DNA of 64,000 bases from Simmondsia chinensis (GCA_018398585.1 JAGTTD010000001.1:29891438-29955437), one strand, 5' to 3'. Counted from the stretch's first letter, positions 1 to 11,580 are shown. The notes: generated by a model from the letters alone, not told the origin. Made by a program: numbers and translations.

Positions 1-1186
1 CATCGATCGATTATGCATTTTGAAAATCAGTCAAGCTTAAAACGAGCAAAAGGTAAAAAGAAAAGCATTTAAGACTCAATTTTATCCAATTCCACTGATG
101 AAATCATTGGGGCCGCATAGATCACTCTGAGAGCTTTGATTTTATATATAATTTGGCTCGTAACTCCTGCGGACAAAAAGTTATAAGTGTTTTAAGTTAA
201 CTGAACATGTTTAGAAAAAAGTGACCGATCAACCGACCACCTATGCGGACGTGCCTTAAGGCACAATGCACCTTTATAAAGGGAAGGAGGACCAATTTTT
301 TCCTATTCCCTCCTCGAGTTGCCAAGAGAGACCCAATTCTCACAAAGGCTAAAGCCCATGTGGTCGGAGTATGGGGAATCGAAGTGAGAGTCAAGCCAAC
401 ACTGATCAAGAGAGTTCATCATTCCATGAGTTTTCTTTCACTTTTTCCTTTTGAATTATTGATTTATAAAAGTCCCATGGAGGAGTAAACTCATAGTTTA
501 AGGGTGAAGGATGGATAGCTGTCTGTATCCTAGATTTATGTTCTATTTTCTATAATGACTTTTGTTATACTACCTCTACATCTCTACGGGGAGTTTTGTA
601 TTTAAGATTGGTTTTCTGCTATGTGATCATAGCCATGCTTTGATTTCTAATTTATTCGCTTGTTGTCTTGTGCTTGTGGCCTAGACTATAGTATAACAAG
701 TTTTTCATGAATGGTTAGGGTTGAGGTTATACTCAGTGCTGAACACAATTAGGAGTGACAAAGGAATTTGTTAGTTTTATTTAGATAATTCATGCTACAC
801 CTAGAGTGATAAGATAGATTTTTCCGTTAGACTAGTTCATTACCCTAAATTCTAATTTAATATTAATTAATGTTTAAAGCTTGTAGCTTAAACATCTAAA
901 GTCATATTGTGATAAAATATAATGAAAGGATTCGAGTTAGGCTAATCTAAATTCAAACTCTAAACTTACTTTTGGTCGATTGAAAATTTTAATTTATCAT
1001 TTTATTCTTTTAATTTATTTGCAAACTCATTCTTCCAACAAAAACCAATTTTTAACCGCTTGATAGTCATTGAATCAAACTTTACATTGATTCTCTGTGG
1101 ATACGACACTCGTGTACCCGACTTAGCTACGACGAACTCGTACACTTGCAAGTATCGTGTGTTTAAACTCTCTTAAAACTACATCA
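1..1186 (+). repeat. E1 5' LTR (partial)
   Basis: Window position 1 aligns with about 3405 in the right LTR, so roughly 250 bases of the LTR lie off-window. The LTR ends in ACATCA at 1186. It holds about 125 bases near 510-635 that the right LTR lacks, and it lacks a duplication present there, so the two copies differ by indels as well as substitutions. Confidence 0.8.
272..281 (+). promoter_or_regulatory. TATA box of E1 5' LTR
   Basis: CTTTATAAAG lies in the GC-richer part of the LTR. The right LTR has TATAAAAG at the same place (3668-3675), followed in both by a purine-rich GGGAGGAGG-like stretch. This is the likely LTR promoter; activity is inferred only. Confidence 0.55.
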
Positions 1187-1192
1187 AATTTT

Positions 1193-1210
1193 TGACGCCA
1201 TTGCCGCGGA
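1193..1210 (+). promoter_or_regulatory. E1 primer-binding site, tRNA-Asp type
   Basis: TGACGCCATTGCCGCGGA lies 6 bases after the LTR end. It matches the Athila/Tat primer site complementary to the 3' end of plant tRNA-Asp, with three apparent mismatches. Confidence 0.75.
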
Positions 1211-3140
1211 ATCGATATTCAAAGTTTAAAGCAGTGATTGTCGAGGTGTTTTTTAGGCCAATCTTTTATTCTTGAGTGATTTTTATTTATTTTGTTTTAT
1301 TAAAAAACTTATTTTATTTATACTTTTATTATTTACTTGCTTATTAAATAATTTATTTTTTTAAAATTTTTGTTATGTATCTATTTGTTTATTAAATAAT
1401 TTTGCCACTGAGCTTGGAACACTATTGGGATTGGGGATCGTCCTTACGCTCATGACATGATAAATTTCAAGGATGCCTCCTCGATTCTGGTTGACTGATA
1501 GCTCTCTGTCATATCTCGCTGAAGACGTTAAACTTAGCGCTCTTGGCAGGCAACCCAACCTGTTTTAGTTTTTTTTTTTCGATTTAGTTTGATTTTCGGA
1601 TTGACCTCCCTTTACTTTTGACGACTCTATGTTTTGATCACCCACTTGATTACCTTGTCTCTCGGATGTACTAGTGGAAATGACTCCCTGCGTGGAAGTC
1701 TCGATAGATTGGGCTCAATGGGCGAACGAAGGGAGTCTTCAATTTTTCCCAACGCTTTTAACGAGTTTACTTGGTTAGTTTGTTTTGATTTGTCTCATGG
1801 TGTAGCTCTATCTCTTTGCGTGCCATTCTGGGATGTCCTTTGCCACACCAAGCCTAGCCGACTATATTAAATCGGCGTATCCAACTACTCAGGTTGTCTC
1901 TTTCCTTCCCTTGCCTTCATTTATTTCTATATTCATTGTATTGAGGACGATGCAAGGTCTAGCTTTGGGGATGGCTTGAGTAGTTTTAACTTTTGTTTGT
2001 CTTTTCAGCATCATTTAATTTAAATTAGTTGAATTTTTGCATGGTTAACTAAGAATTGGTGTGAATTATATTAATTTCAAATTTGAGAAGTATCAAGAAT
2101 TTTTAAACTTCATGCAATGTAGTTATTCCTGGATTCTGCTATTGTACTCACTATTTTTGTCTTTAAACCGGTTTGAGAGTTTAATTTGTTCGCTCTCAAT
2201 CCTGTACAACCCACATATTAGGTTTATTAGTAGGAATAGTTTAGGAATTGAAATCTAAGCACCTTACTCTTAAATTTGAAAAATCACCAGTCTTTTTCTT
2301 TGTCTTGAATTTGTTCTTGAAAAAAAAAAAAGAAGAAGAAGAAAAAAAAAAAAAAAGAAAGAAAAAAATAAAGAGGTACTAGTGCTTGTTGTAATCAAGT
2401 AAGTACTCATGACTTGTTGGTCCATTTAGCCCATGGTCTTAAGCAAGTAAACCTCTAGGGGTGTCTTAACACCCGGTATCCTGAAACAACTGGATTAGGA
2501 GCTGCAAGTCGAAAGATCGCTACATGGGCCACGGGGAAAGCTTAAGAAGAGTCAACTTTTGTAAGTCACTTTGATAAGCACCAATGAGTAATTTGAGTAA
2601 GATATTCTTCTAATGTACGTACTAGTAACGACTTAGGTTGTGAATTCCTTTGCCTTGAGCCATTATGTCCGAGTAGTGCTCCTCACTTGGTGCCTTGAAC
2701 CAACTGGATTGGGAGTCACCCACCAAATACTCGTTACATGGGTTTTAGGGAGACATGCATAACCATAAGTTACTTTAAAAAGAACAGAGAGAAAAAAAAA
2801 GAGAGAGAGAAGAAAAGATTTGAGATTCATATTCTGTTTAACGGTATCTTGCAAGGAATACTCATTCCTTTAATTATTCCCACTAATCGTGTTAGATATG
2901 TAAAGTTAGGAGTAAGATAGGGGGGAGAAAGTTTTAAACTTACTTGTAAGAAGACTTAAATAGCGAATACTCTAGCTAGAACCAGAGTAATATTATTAGA
3001 TGAGGATCCTTCTTTCTTGAGTTCCCTCTCATATTTGTTCAAAAAGTATTTTTTATGACTAATTCATGCTACCATTTACCTGATTGAATCTTTCCGACTT
3101 TCAACTAGTTTGATTTAAGTCTTGCTCGAGGACAAGTAAG

Positions 3141-3155
3141 GTTTGGATTTGGGGA
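3141..3155 (+). promoter_or_regulatory. E1 polypurine tract
   Basis: GTTTGGATTTGGGGA immediately precedes the TGTGTTG start of the right LTR, the normal place for the plus-strand DNA primer. Confidence 0.65.
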
Positions 3156-4640
3156 TGTGTTGTGCCGCGTATTGTATGTTTTATAATGCATTCCTACAAT
3201 ATTTTCGACTATTACAATGTGGTATTGTATAATTTATGTGTGTTTATACTTGGAACAAATTGGAGTATGGACATCTTGAAAAACAATGGAAAACGGGCTC
3301 AAATGGATAAATTTGGAGACTATATCGATAACCCAACCACATGTGGAAAAGAAGTACCCATCGGGTTAAGATTCGGTCCAAAAAAGTCTTTTCTTGAACG
3401 CTCACATCGATCAATCATGCATTTTGGCAATGGGTCAAGCTTAAAACGAGCAAAAGGCTAAAATAAGAGTATTTATGACCCAATATTATCCAGTTCAATG
3501 GATGAAACCATTGGGGTCACGTAGATCTCTTCCAGAGCTTTGATGTGATATATAATTTGGCCCGTAACTCCTTACGGGTCAAATGTTACGTGTGTTTTAT
3601 GTTAACTACACAGGCTGGAAAAATAGCAGCCGATCGATCGGCCACCTACGTGGGCATGCCGCACCTCTATAAAAGGGAGGAGGACCTAATTGTTTCCTAC
3701 TTTTTGCTCTCCATTTACTTCTTCTCCCTCCTCGATCTGCCAAGAGTGACCCGATTCTTACGAAGGCCAAAGCAAAAGTGGTTGAAGTACGGGGGAATTG
3801 AAGCAAGAGTCAAGTCGACAATGATCAAGAGAGTTCATCAATCCATGAGTTTTCTTTCCGTCTTTCCTTTTCAATTAGTTATTTGTAAAACCCCCATGGG
3901 GAAGCAAACCCATATTTTAGGGTGAAGGATGGATAGCCATGCTTTGATTTCCAATTTTACTCGGGTGTTGTCTTGTACTTATGGCCTAGACTATAGTATA
4001 ATAGGTTCTTCGTGATCGGTTAGGGTTGAGGTTGTACCCAATTCTAAACACAATTTTTTCTACAAATTAATGCTTAATTAGGAGTGACAAAGAAATTTGT
4101 TAGTGCTATTGCGATAATTAATGCTACATCTAGACTGATAGGATGGGTTATGCCCTTAGACTAGTTCATTAACCTAAACCCTAATCCAAGTTTAACATGA
4201 AATTAGATGCGACACCAGAATTTGTTAGTGCTATTGAGATAATCCTTGCTACACCTAGAGTGATAAGATGAGTTATGCCATTAAAATAGTGCATTGTCCT
4301 AAGCACTAATTTAATATTATTCTAGGTTTAGAGCTTTTAGCCTAAACCTTTGAAGTCATTATTGTGAAGAAATATAACTAAGAGATCCGGGTTAGGGTAA
4401 CCTAAATTCATACCCTGAACTAACTTTGATCGATTGACAATTTTAATTTATCACTTAATTCTTTTAATTTATTTACAAACTCATTCTTCCAATAAAAACT
4501 GATTTTTAATAGCTCAATAGTTACCTAAGTAAACTTTATATTGATTTTATGTGGATACGACACTCGTATACTCAACTTAGATACGACGAACCCGTACGCA
4601 TATGAGTACAGAGCTTTTGAACGTTCTTAAAACCTCATCA
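3156..4640 (+). repeat. E1 3' LTR
   Basis: About 1485 bases beginning TGTGTTGTGCC and ending CCTCATCA (TG...CA). It matches 1-1186 along its right three quarters. It contains a diverged tandem duplication (about 4077-4200 and 4201-4315) with one copy only in the left LTR. Confidence 0.8.
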
Positions 4641-5212
4641 TGTAGCATCCTATTAATACCTGATTTTATACATTAGCAACCACTGCTACTCGATTTTATA
4701 TAGTAGTAACTTGGTTACTTTACTTTAACATACATAAAGAATTGTTTTCCCAAACATACACTAGATATTGGCCTTCCAAGTACAACATATAATTATAATG
4801 GTACATGTGTTTTTCTTTTTGTTTGATCTAAGTATTGTTGTATCACTTAGTATACACGTAGTCAGGAAATCTTAAGTAATTAATTGCCTAGGTACCCTTC
4901 ATTGAAGTTAGATAATTTCTTTAGGGGATAGTTAACTGTTGGGTTTAGACTTTCTGGAAAAAAAAAAAAAAAAAAAAAAAAAACATAAAGTGATAGGGTA
5001 AGGGGGAGTCGGGGAGGAGTTAAACAATTGGGGGGTTTCCTTTTTCTTTTTTTCTTTCTTTTTTTTTTTTTTTTTTTGGGAAAGAAGTTAAGGGGTATTT
5101 TCATCAAACCACTATAGTAGATAATTATAGTCAGTTGCCACGTCAGTTTTCTCACCGGATTATGATGTCGCCATGTCGGAGGGGGCTTTTTTAATTAAAA
5201 AAATACGGGTGT
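4641..5212. other. Unassigned interval with A and T tracts
   Basis: No domain or known repeat recognised. It holds A(26) at 4958-4983, a G-rich stretch, then a T-rich tract at about 5038-5078. The lysine- and arginine-rich frames that read through these tracts are not credible genes. Confidence 0.6.
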
Positions 5213-5250
5213 GAGCAGTACCAGGATGGGTGATCTCCTGAGAAGTCCTC
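5213..5250 (+). pseudogene. 5S rRNA-like fragment (3' part)
   Basis: The stretch CCAGGATGGGTGATCTCCTG and the bases around it match the 3' third of plant 5S rRNA, where AGTACTAGGATGGGTGACCT and TGGGAAGTCCTC occur, with only a few substitutions. The 5' two thirds of the gene, including most of the internal promoter, are missing. Sources of such a fragment are a Cassandra-type TRIM element (whose LTRs carry 5S sequence), a 5S-headed SINE, or dispersed 5S DNA. I cannot choose between them. Confidence 0.6.
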
Positions 5251-5267
5251 ACCCTCATGCAGAGAGC

Positions 5268-5392
5268 ACTTCTTAAACAGCCTCTCTTCAGGGGTACCCT
5301 GAAGGCGGAAGGCTGTATACATTCACCCCCCCCCCCCCCCCCGACCCTGCTTAGGCGGGAGCCCTTGGGCACTGGGTATGTTGCTTTTATGG
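5268..5392 (+). mobile_element. SINE-like body and tail (Au-like), relic
   Basis: The run AACAGCCTCTCT, then AAGGCTGTATACATTC, a C(17) homopolymer (5326-5342), GACCCTGCTTAGGCGGGAGC and GGGCACTGGGTATGTTGC match the conserved body and 3' end of Au-type plant SINEs (GGTAAGGCTGCGTACA, GACCC, CACTGGG, TTG tail). It shares the block GACCCTGCTTA(T/G)GCGG with the second SINE at 16990-17132. It directly follows the 5S-like fragment instead of a tRNA-like head. No clear TSD seen. Confidence 0.6.
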
Positions 5393-5460
5393 CACTAAAA
5401 TAGTAAATCAAAAAACTCGAGGCTTTTTTGTTATTTGTGCAAACATCAGGAAACTAAAAT

Positions 5461-5465
5461 GTAAA
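5461..5465. repeat. TSD of E2, left copy (GTAAA)
   Basis: GTAAA directly before the first base of E2. The identical 5-mer follows E2 at 18869-18873, which fixes both ends of the element. Confidence 0.85.
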
Positions 5466-6126
5466 TGATGTGTTTTTCTACGTCTATCAAAATTTAACAT
5501 AAAAACCGGTCTACTAAACACATCTAAATTAAAGTGTAGGGCGGGAGGATATCGAACCACAAGGACAAAGAGTACGTGAATTAATTTTATGATCTAAATT
5601 GATTCAAATAGAATTGAGAGATTGTGTGTTAACTATTCTAAGGAAACGACAGTTGAACTAAAGAACTCTACTTCTGAGGGGAAAAGAGTTTAGATTTGGA
5701 ACCTAGGCTTTTGAATACATCGTTAGCTTATTATTCTTGCGTTAACACTTAAATTGGGATTAATGATTGTCACACAGGTAGCGGTTTAGGCTACAAGCTT
5801 TAACTTACTAAAGAGATATTGTTAGTATCGTGTATTGACCCTATCTAACTAAAGCATAAGGAAAATAGGCTCAATATAACGTATTATTAATTATCGCGTA
5901 TTGACTCTTGTATAGGAAAGTTAGGCTTAAATTAACAATTTGATGAATACTATAACTTGATTAATTAGTCCTAAGGCTACAAGAACAAAGAATTAATATA
6001 TAAATATCAACATCAATGATCAAACATTACAAACTCAATAATAATCTCGATTGAATAAATGATAAAAACATTATACTTCAAAGTATTTATCTCAATAAAT
6101 AAATCCATGTAAACAATTAAGTTAAC
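5466..6126 (-). repeat. E2 3' LTR, first part
   Basis: Starts TGATGTGTTTTTCTAC and aligns with the right LTR from 17502 (TGATGTATTTTTCTAC). It stops where E3 begins; the last five bases, TTAAC, are the E3 target site. Confidence 0.88.
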
Positions 6127-6524
6127 TGTTAGCTTCCAATTAGGAATTGAAAGTCTAACCTTGTAAAAGAAAGAGTTAAGGTGAGAAGAGAAGTGAAAAG
6201 GGATGAGAATTAGAGAAAGAGATGAGAAAAGAGAGAGAATTCCAAAAGGAAATTCAGTTTATATTCATTGGATCCTAGAATTACAAGCTTAGGACCCTAT
6301 TTATAGACATTTGGATACATTGCATCTAGCTAAAACCGAACTAAACCATCCTAACAGCTTTTGCCGCCAAAATCAGCAACCAGTTTGACGAGATTTGACC
6401 CTTAACAGCATTTGGCGCCTAAAATATGACCCAACAAACATTTAAAAGCTTACAACACAAAATTGAGACACTAACCAGCCAACACAAGCAAAAAATTACA
6501 ATTAAATTCTAACAATTCATAACA
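6127..6524 (-). repeat. E3 3' LTR
   Basis: TGTTAGCTTCC...TTCATAACA on the + strand, 398 bases. A minus-strand TATA box (CTATTTATA on the + strand) lies at 6297-6305. Confidence 0.9.
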
Positions 6525-6545
6525 ATCCCTCCCACTTGAGAATCA
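6525..6545 (-). promoter_or_regulatory. E3 polypurine tract
   Basis: On the minus strand this reads CTCAAGTGGGAGGGAT directly before the LTR start; it is preceded by CTTGAGGACAAGATGAT, a common sequence at the pol end of plant gypsy elements. Confidence 0.7.
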
Positions 6546-6553
6546 TCTTGTCC

Positions 6554-9500
6554 TCAAGAAGTAAAATTTGGGAATTGACTCTTCAAGGATTTGCAATTTT
6601 CCCAAGTCATAAAGCTCTTGTCCAAGTTGCACCAAGTCACCAACACCTCATTTACAGCACTGTGAACCTGCTGCAGTGACCTCCGGGCCTTAACAGCAGC
6701 TGGGTGCAACACCAGCAATCCATTCGACTCTGCAATAGGAGGGTCCCGAGCAGCTGCAGCTCCCTTTTTAACCTGCTTTTTAAGTAGGGACACGTGAAAC
6801 ACGGGGTGAATGTATGAATGTGAAGGTAAGTCTAGCTTATAAGCAACATTGCCAATTTTCTCCAGAATTTTGTACAGGCCAAAGTATCGGGCACTTAGCT
6901 TGACATTACGCCTGACAGCCAAGGAGGACTGTCTATAAGGTTGCAATTTAAGGTAGACCATGTCACCGTCATCATAGCTTTTGTCTACCCTTTTCTTATC
7001 TGCATAATACTTCATCCGAGCTCAAGCTTGTTGGAGATTGTCCTTAAGCACTTGCGTAAACTGTCTCCTCTACTGCACTAATTCGGTTGCTGCAGAATCA
7101 GTGTTTCTCGGTAGTTGCAGCATCATAGGTGAAGGAGGTGAGTAGCCATACAAAGCTTGGAAGGGTGAAGTGCCAATTGATGTATGGAAGTGAGTGTTGA
7201 ACCAAAACTCAGCCAACGAAAGCCAATGATTCCACTCTTTGGGCCTTAAGAAGACCATACTTCGAAGGTATTGCTCCACACATTGGTTGACTCATTCATT
7301 TTGGCCATCCATTTGAGGATGATAAGAGGAACTAAGTGCCAATGTGGTGCCCATCAACTTGAACAACTCCTTCCAAAAAGTGCTTGTGAAGATCTTGTCT
7401 CGATCTGACACAATGGATTGAGGCAATCCATGTAATTTTTAAATGTTGTCAAGGAAGATCCATGCCAATTTTTCAGCAGTAACAGGTCGAGTAAGAGCAA
7501 TGAAATGGCTATACTTGGTGAAACGATCCACCACTACCCATATGACCTCCTAGCCTTCGGATTTCGGCAATCCTTCAATGAAATCCATGCTAATATGAAT
7601 CCAAGCTCCATCTGGAATAGGAAGAGGTTGAAGGAGTCCATTGTATCGATGATCTCCCAACTTCGTTTGTTGGCATACTTCACAAGATTTCACATAATCA
7701 CTCACATCTTTTTTCATGCACGGCCATGTAAAGTATGCTTTAATTCTTTGATAGGTGCCTTCTACACTAGCATGACCTCCCCAAGCAGCATCGTGTGAGG
7801 CTTGGATGACTTGTTTTCTCAAATCAGTGGCAGAACCCACGAACAGCTTGCCTTGGATTCGAATTAGACCTTTCTGCACTATATTTTCAGCACCTGCAGC
7901 AGCGTCTTTAGCACCTGCAGCAGCGTCTTTTGCATCTGAATTAAGTACAGCAGCATCTATTTTCTCCTGAGCAAAAAGATCTCCCTTATAGGACTTATGT
8001 AGCTCTTCCACCCATGAAGGTACCACCACGGAAATAGCAATGCAAGTACCCTGATCGGCATCTTCAAAACGCCTTGACAGTGCATCCGCAGCTGCGTTTT
8101 CCTTGCCACTTCCATACTCGATGTCATAATCAAGGCCCGGCATTTTCATGAGACCTTTCTTTTGAATTCTTGTCACGATCTTTTATTCAAGGAGATAGTT
8201 GAGGCTTTGGTGATCCGTTGGAATGATGAACTTGTGACCCTCCAAATAGTGCCTCCATTTCTCCACGGCCAAGAGAATTGCAAGGTACTCCTTTTCATAA
8301 GTTGACATAGCCTGATGTTTGGGACTTAGAGCTTGGCTCAAGTAAGAAATAGGCCTTCCTCCTTGAGAGAGAACAGCCCCAATACCAATTCCACTTGCAT
8401 TGGTCTCCAAAATAAAGCTTTCGGTTAAGTTTGGCATTACCAAAACTGGTGCAGCACACATTGCAGCTTTAAGGGCTTCAAATGCAGCTTGTGATCTCTC
8501 ATTCCATGCAAAAGAATCCTTCTTCGAGAGTTCCGTCAAAGGTTTGGCAATAGAACCATAACCCTTAATAAATTTTCTATAGTACCCGGTCAAGCCCAAG
8601 AAACCTCTCAATTGCTTCAAGGTGATCGGGATTGGCCATTCTTGCGTTGCACGGATCTTATTAGGATCAATAGATACTCCCTCTTGAGAGATGACATGAC
8701 CCAAATACTCAAGCTTACTTTGAGCAAACGAACATTTGGACAACTTTGCAAATAATTTGTGTTGTCGCATCAAAACGAACACTTGACTGGGGTGAGTGAG
8801 ATGAGCTTTGTATGTGGAGCTATAAATCAGTATATCTTCGAAGAAAATGAGCACTGACTTCCTCAGAAAAGGGTTGAAAACGTCATTCATGGCTGCTTGG
8901 AAAGTGGTCGGGGCATTTGTTAAACCGAAAGGCATAACAACGAACTCAAAATGGCCATGATGAGTTTGAAACGCTGTCTTGTAGATATCCGGCTCGAGGA
9001 CCTTGATTTGATGATATCCTTGCCTCAAATCAAGCTTTGAAAAGAAGCATGCTCCATGTAGCTCATCAAGCAAGGCGTCTATGACCGGAATGGGGAACTT
9101 GTCTTTCACGGTTGAAGCATTCAACCGACGGTAGTCAATACACATTCTGGCCGACCCATCCTTCTTTTTCAGGAGGATCACAGGCGAAGCAAAAGGACTA
9201 CGGCTCGGTCTAATGAAGCTCATGTGAAGAAGCTCTTCAACCTGCCGCTCAATCTCTATCTTTTGGCCACGTGGGTATCGGTATGGCCTAATCTTAAACG
9301 GTTCAGCATTACCACGCAAAGGAATGGCATGGTCTACACTCCTTTGAGAAGGAAGACTCTTAGGCTCCTCAAAAATTTCCCCAAATTCATCAACTAAGGT
9401 CTGAACTTCTAGAAGAATGTCCTGTTGCAACTCTACCGAGGCTACCATGAACAATTGACCAATCCATTGTATTGCCTTCTTCTTGATTCCATCTTGCACT

Positions 9501-10192
9501 CGTTTGCCATCAATCAACTTGAGCTGAGCTTCCTCGGAAATGCCATTCAAGGATACCTTAGTGCCATGAACCTCAAATGCCACGGTCATCTTATCAAAAT
9601 CAAACACAACCGGATTGAAGGGTCTCATCCAATCCACCCCTAGCACCATATCGCAACCTCCCAGAACTCTGAAATCAAAGGTGAATTGATGATCTTGCAT
9701 AGACCATGGAAATGCTAAGCACTTGTTTTGAGTTGTCAATGAGTTGCCATCAGCCACCATCACCGCCAAGGGATGAGTTTTGGTCACTTCATGCTTAACC
9801 TTCTTAATCAACTTTGGATCAATGAAGCTATGTGTACTCCCACTATCAATAAGGATAATGATGAAATGTTTTCCAGCCTTGCCTCTGATTTTGATAGTGT
9901 TATGAGCTCCACTATCGGTTAAAACCTTCATTGATATCTCTACTTCATCCTCACTCAAATCCTCTTGTGAAGAATAGCCAACACTGTCAATTGCTACAGC
10001 AGAGTGTTCACTGCCAGATTCTGCTTCAGCACGGGTCCCTTTAGCACACATTAATGCTTGTGTTTTGCACCTACGACCAGGCTGATATGGTTGGTTACAA
10101 CGAAAGCAAAGTCTTACCGAACTTCTGTCAATAGCACGCTTAAAACCAGCACCAGAATTTGCTCTCGGTTGTGGTCTGAACTTGCTGCTAGA
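6554..10192 (-). pseudogene. E3 pol: protease, RT, RNase H, integrase, chromodomain-like end
   Basis: Minus-strand frame continuing from gag after a TAG at 10193. Visible in order: zinc knuckle (CFRC...RRC, the expected His replaced by Arg, about 10070-10110); protease motif LIDSGSTHSF (near 9840); reverse transcriptase with the YxDD-type site altered to FFEDILIYS (near 8850); RNase H with TNAS where TDAS is usual; integrase HxxxH/CxxC region, then MDF, SDRD and YHPQ...E core motifs across stop codons; an IHPVFHVSLL block; and a chromodomain-like VTWCNLDKSFMTWEN. In-frame stops are at 10193, 8183, 7550, 7439, 7292, 7070 and 7022. No frameshift is needed from 11170 to the end at 6554. The catalytic Asp change alone would inactivate the enzyme. 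Confidence 0.9.
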
Positions 10193-11517
10193 CTACTTAA
10201 ACTTGTCACTCGGTTGGACTTGAGTAGCTTCAATCAATTTTGCCTTGTTATAAGCACTTGACAAAGTCTTAGGACCAATGGCTTTCACCATATTTTTGAT
10301 CCTAGGCTTTAATCCACTTATAAAGCAAGAAACATAATATGACTCAGCATCCTCGGGAGCTATAAACAAAACTGATAGCAAGTTGGCTCTTAAGTTCTCA
10401 AACCTAAGCATATACTCTCTCACGGTTGAAGTTTGAGATAATTTGTTAAAGTTATCCACAACATCCGTTGATTCACCTTCTCCATAACGTTCACACATTT
10501 CTTCTACGAATTGTCCCCAAGAAAAATTCGGTTTGCTCTTCAACAAACTATAATACCACACCTCATGGTCACCATGTAAATGCACTGCAGCTAGCTGGAT
10601 TTTTTCATCATCAGGTATGTTATAATACAGGAAGTAACGGTCACACCTTCTCAACCATGATTCCGGTTGCTTTCCATCAAAAAGATCGATTTCAACTCTT
10701 GGCTGCCTGTAATTACCACTCCTTCCACCAGATATAGTGTCATTGCTCACTGTCCTATGCTGGTATTGTCGATCAGGAGGTCTATCCAGATGTTTGAGCT
10801 CATCAAAATCAGTTCTGCTCTGCCAAGCTGAATTCTGTGGCCTATTATTGCGGTCTGCATTCAAAGCCTCAGGTCTGCAATGTACTTGTCCAGAGGCTCG
10901 ATCCTGATTATCTACATCAAATTCAGGTTGTAAGGATTGATTTTCAGCTGATCTGATGTTAATTGAAGGTCCTACAGTCGGCTGCACTATCGGAGATTTA
11001 CCTCGGTTCCTCACCAGAATTTCAGGCCTGTCAACATTATCTTGCTGCTGATCGGTCTCCCTCTGATGAAAGATTTGACTTGTAGGCTTCAAGATCACGT
11101 CAACACTTGATTCCCTTTGTTTATTAACCTGATCTTGCAATTTTTCAATTTTCTCTTCAATTTGTTGCAACTGTTCTTCCTAATTTTTTTCCTCTAAATC
11201 AACTTCAACATTTACTGAATGCTATCATTCCTCTACATATTCTTGAGATGCTGCTGATCAAACTTAGCATTCAGCTCGATTTGTTGCTGATCAAACTTAG
11301 CATTCAGCTCGATTTGCTGCTGATCAAACTTAGCATTCAGCTCGATTTGCTGCTGATCAAACTTAGCATTCAGCTGTTCGAACTTGTCATTCAACTCCCG
11401 GTAATGATCACTTGATACATTAGCACCAGAACTTGTAACTGCAGTAACAAAACCCATTCTAGAACCAGGTGCACTGGCACCTCCAGCTCCAGATCTTGTT
11501 CTTACACCATCGGTCAT
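10193..11517 (-). pseudogene. E3 gag
   Basis: A frame begins with MTDGVRTRSG at 11517 and contains an 11-residue unit, LNAKFDQQQIE, repeated about 3.5 times, likely a coiled-coil extension. It stops at 11230-11232. A second frame starts at 11170 in a different phase, so a frameshift lies between. From 11170 the capsid-like part is clear: VEIDLFDGKQPESWLRRCDR, then YYNIPDDEKIQLAAVHLHG, a W..F motif and YMLRFENLR. It ends in an in-frame TAG at 10193, beyond which the same frame enters the zinc knuckle and pol. Confidence 0.88.
11250..11373 (-). repeat. 33-bp tandem repeat in E3 gag
   Basis: About 3.7 copies of a 33-base unit with AACTTAGCATTCAGCTCG as its core. Units differ at one or two bases (TGTTGC against TGCTGC). 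The unit length keeps the reading frame and encodes LNAKFDQQQIE. Confidence 0.9.
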
Positions 11518-11568
11518 GTTTTCCTATGATTTAGCCATCCTCAATCAATCATTTGATTGCTTGAACCA

Positions 11569-11580
11569 GCTCTGATACCA
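11569..11580 (-). promoter_or_regulatory. E3 primer-binding site, tRNA-iMet
   Basis: TGGTATCAGAGC on the minus strand, two bases from the LTR end; the standard complement of initiator tRNA-Met. Confidence 0.9.

Larger units (their letters stand above)
1187..3155 (+). other. E1 internal region, non-coding
   Basis: No open frame longer than about 80 codons matches a known domain. Around 1530-1560 a motif ending GGCAGGCAACCCAACC resembles the sequence that follows pol in Athila elements. Near 1940-1975 there is a GAGGACGATGCA motif followed by a G-rich run; near 2460-2550 and 2690-2760 two diverged copies of an ACTGGATT(A/G)GGAG module occur. A GA/A-rich low-complexity stretch spans about 2317-2370. 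The region ends with GAGGACAAGTAAGG and a purine tract. Confidence 0.7.
1..4640 (+). mobile_element. E1: gene-less Athila/Tat-like LTR retrotransposon, left LTR cut by window edge
   Basis: Two similar LTRs (1-1186, truncated by the window start, and 3156-4640) flank about 1.97 kb with no protein domain in any frame. A primer-binding-like site for tRNA-Asp follows the left LTR and a purine-rich tract precedes the right one, so the element reads on the + strand. The internal part resembles the leader and the 3' untranslated part of Athila/Tat elements brought together, as in large retrotransposon derivatives (LARDs). Mobility would have needed proteins from another element. The left TSD lies outside the window, so the 5 bases after 4640 (TGTAG) cannot be checked. 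Confidence 0.8.

Noticed and set aside
4880..5155. Lysine-rich minus-strand frame
   Set aside because: Produced by translating through poly(T)/poly(A) tracts.
11250..11373. CRISPR-like array
   Set aside because: Direct repeats without spacers, inside a gag frame of a plant retrotransposon.
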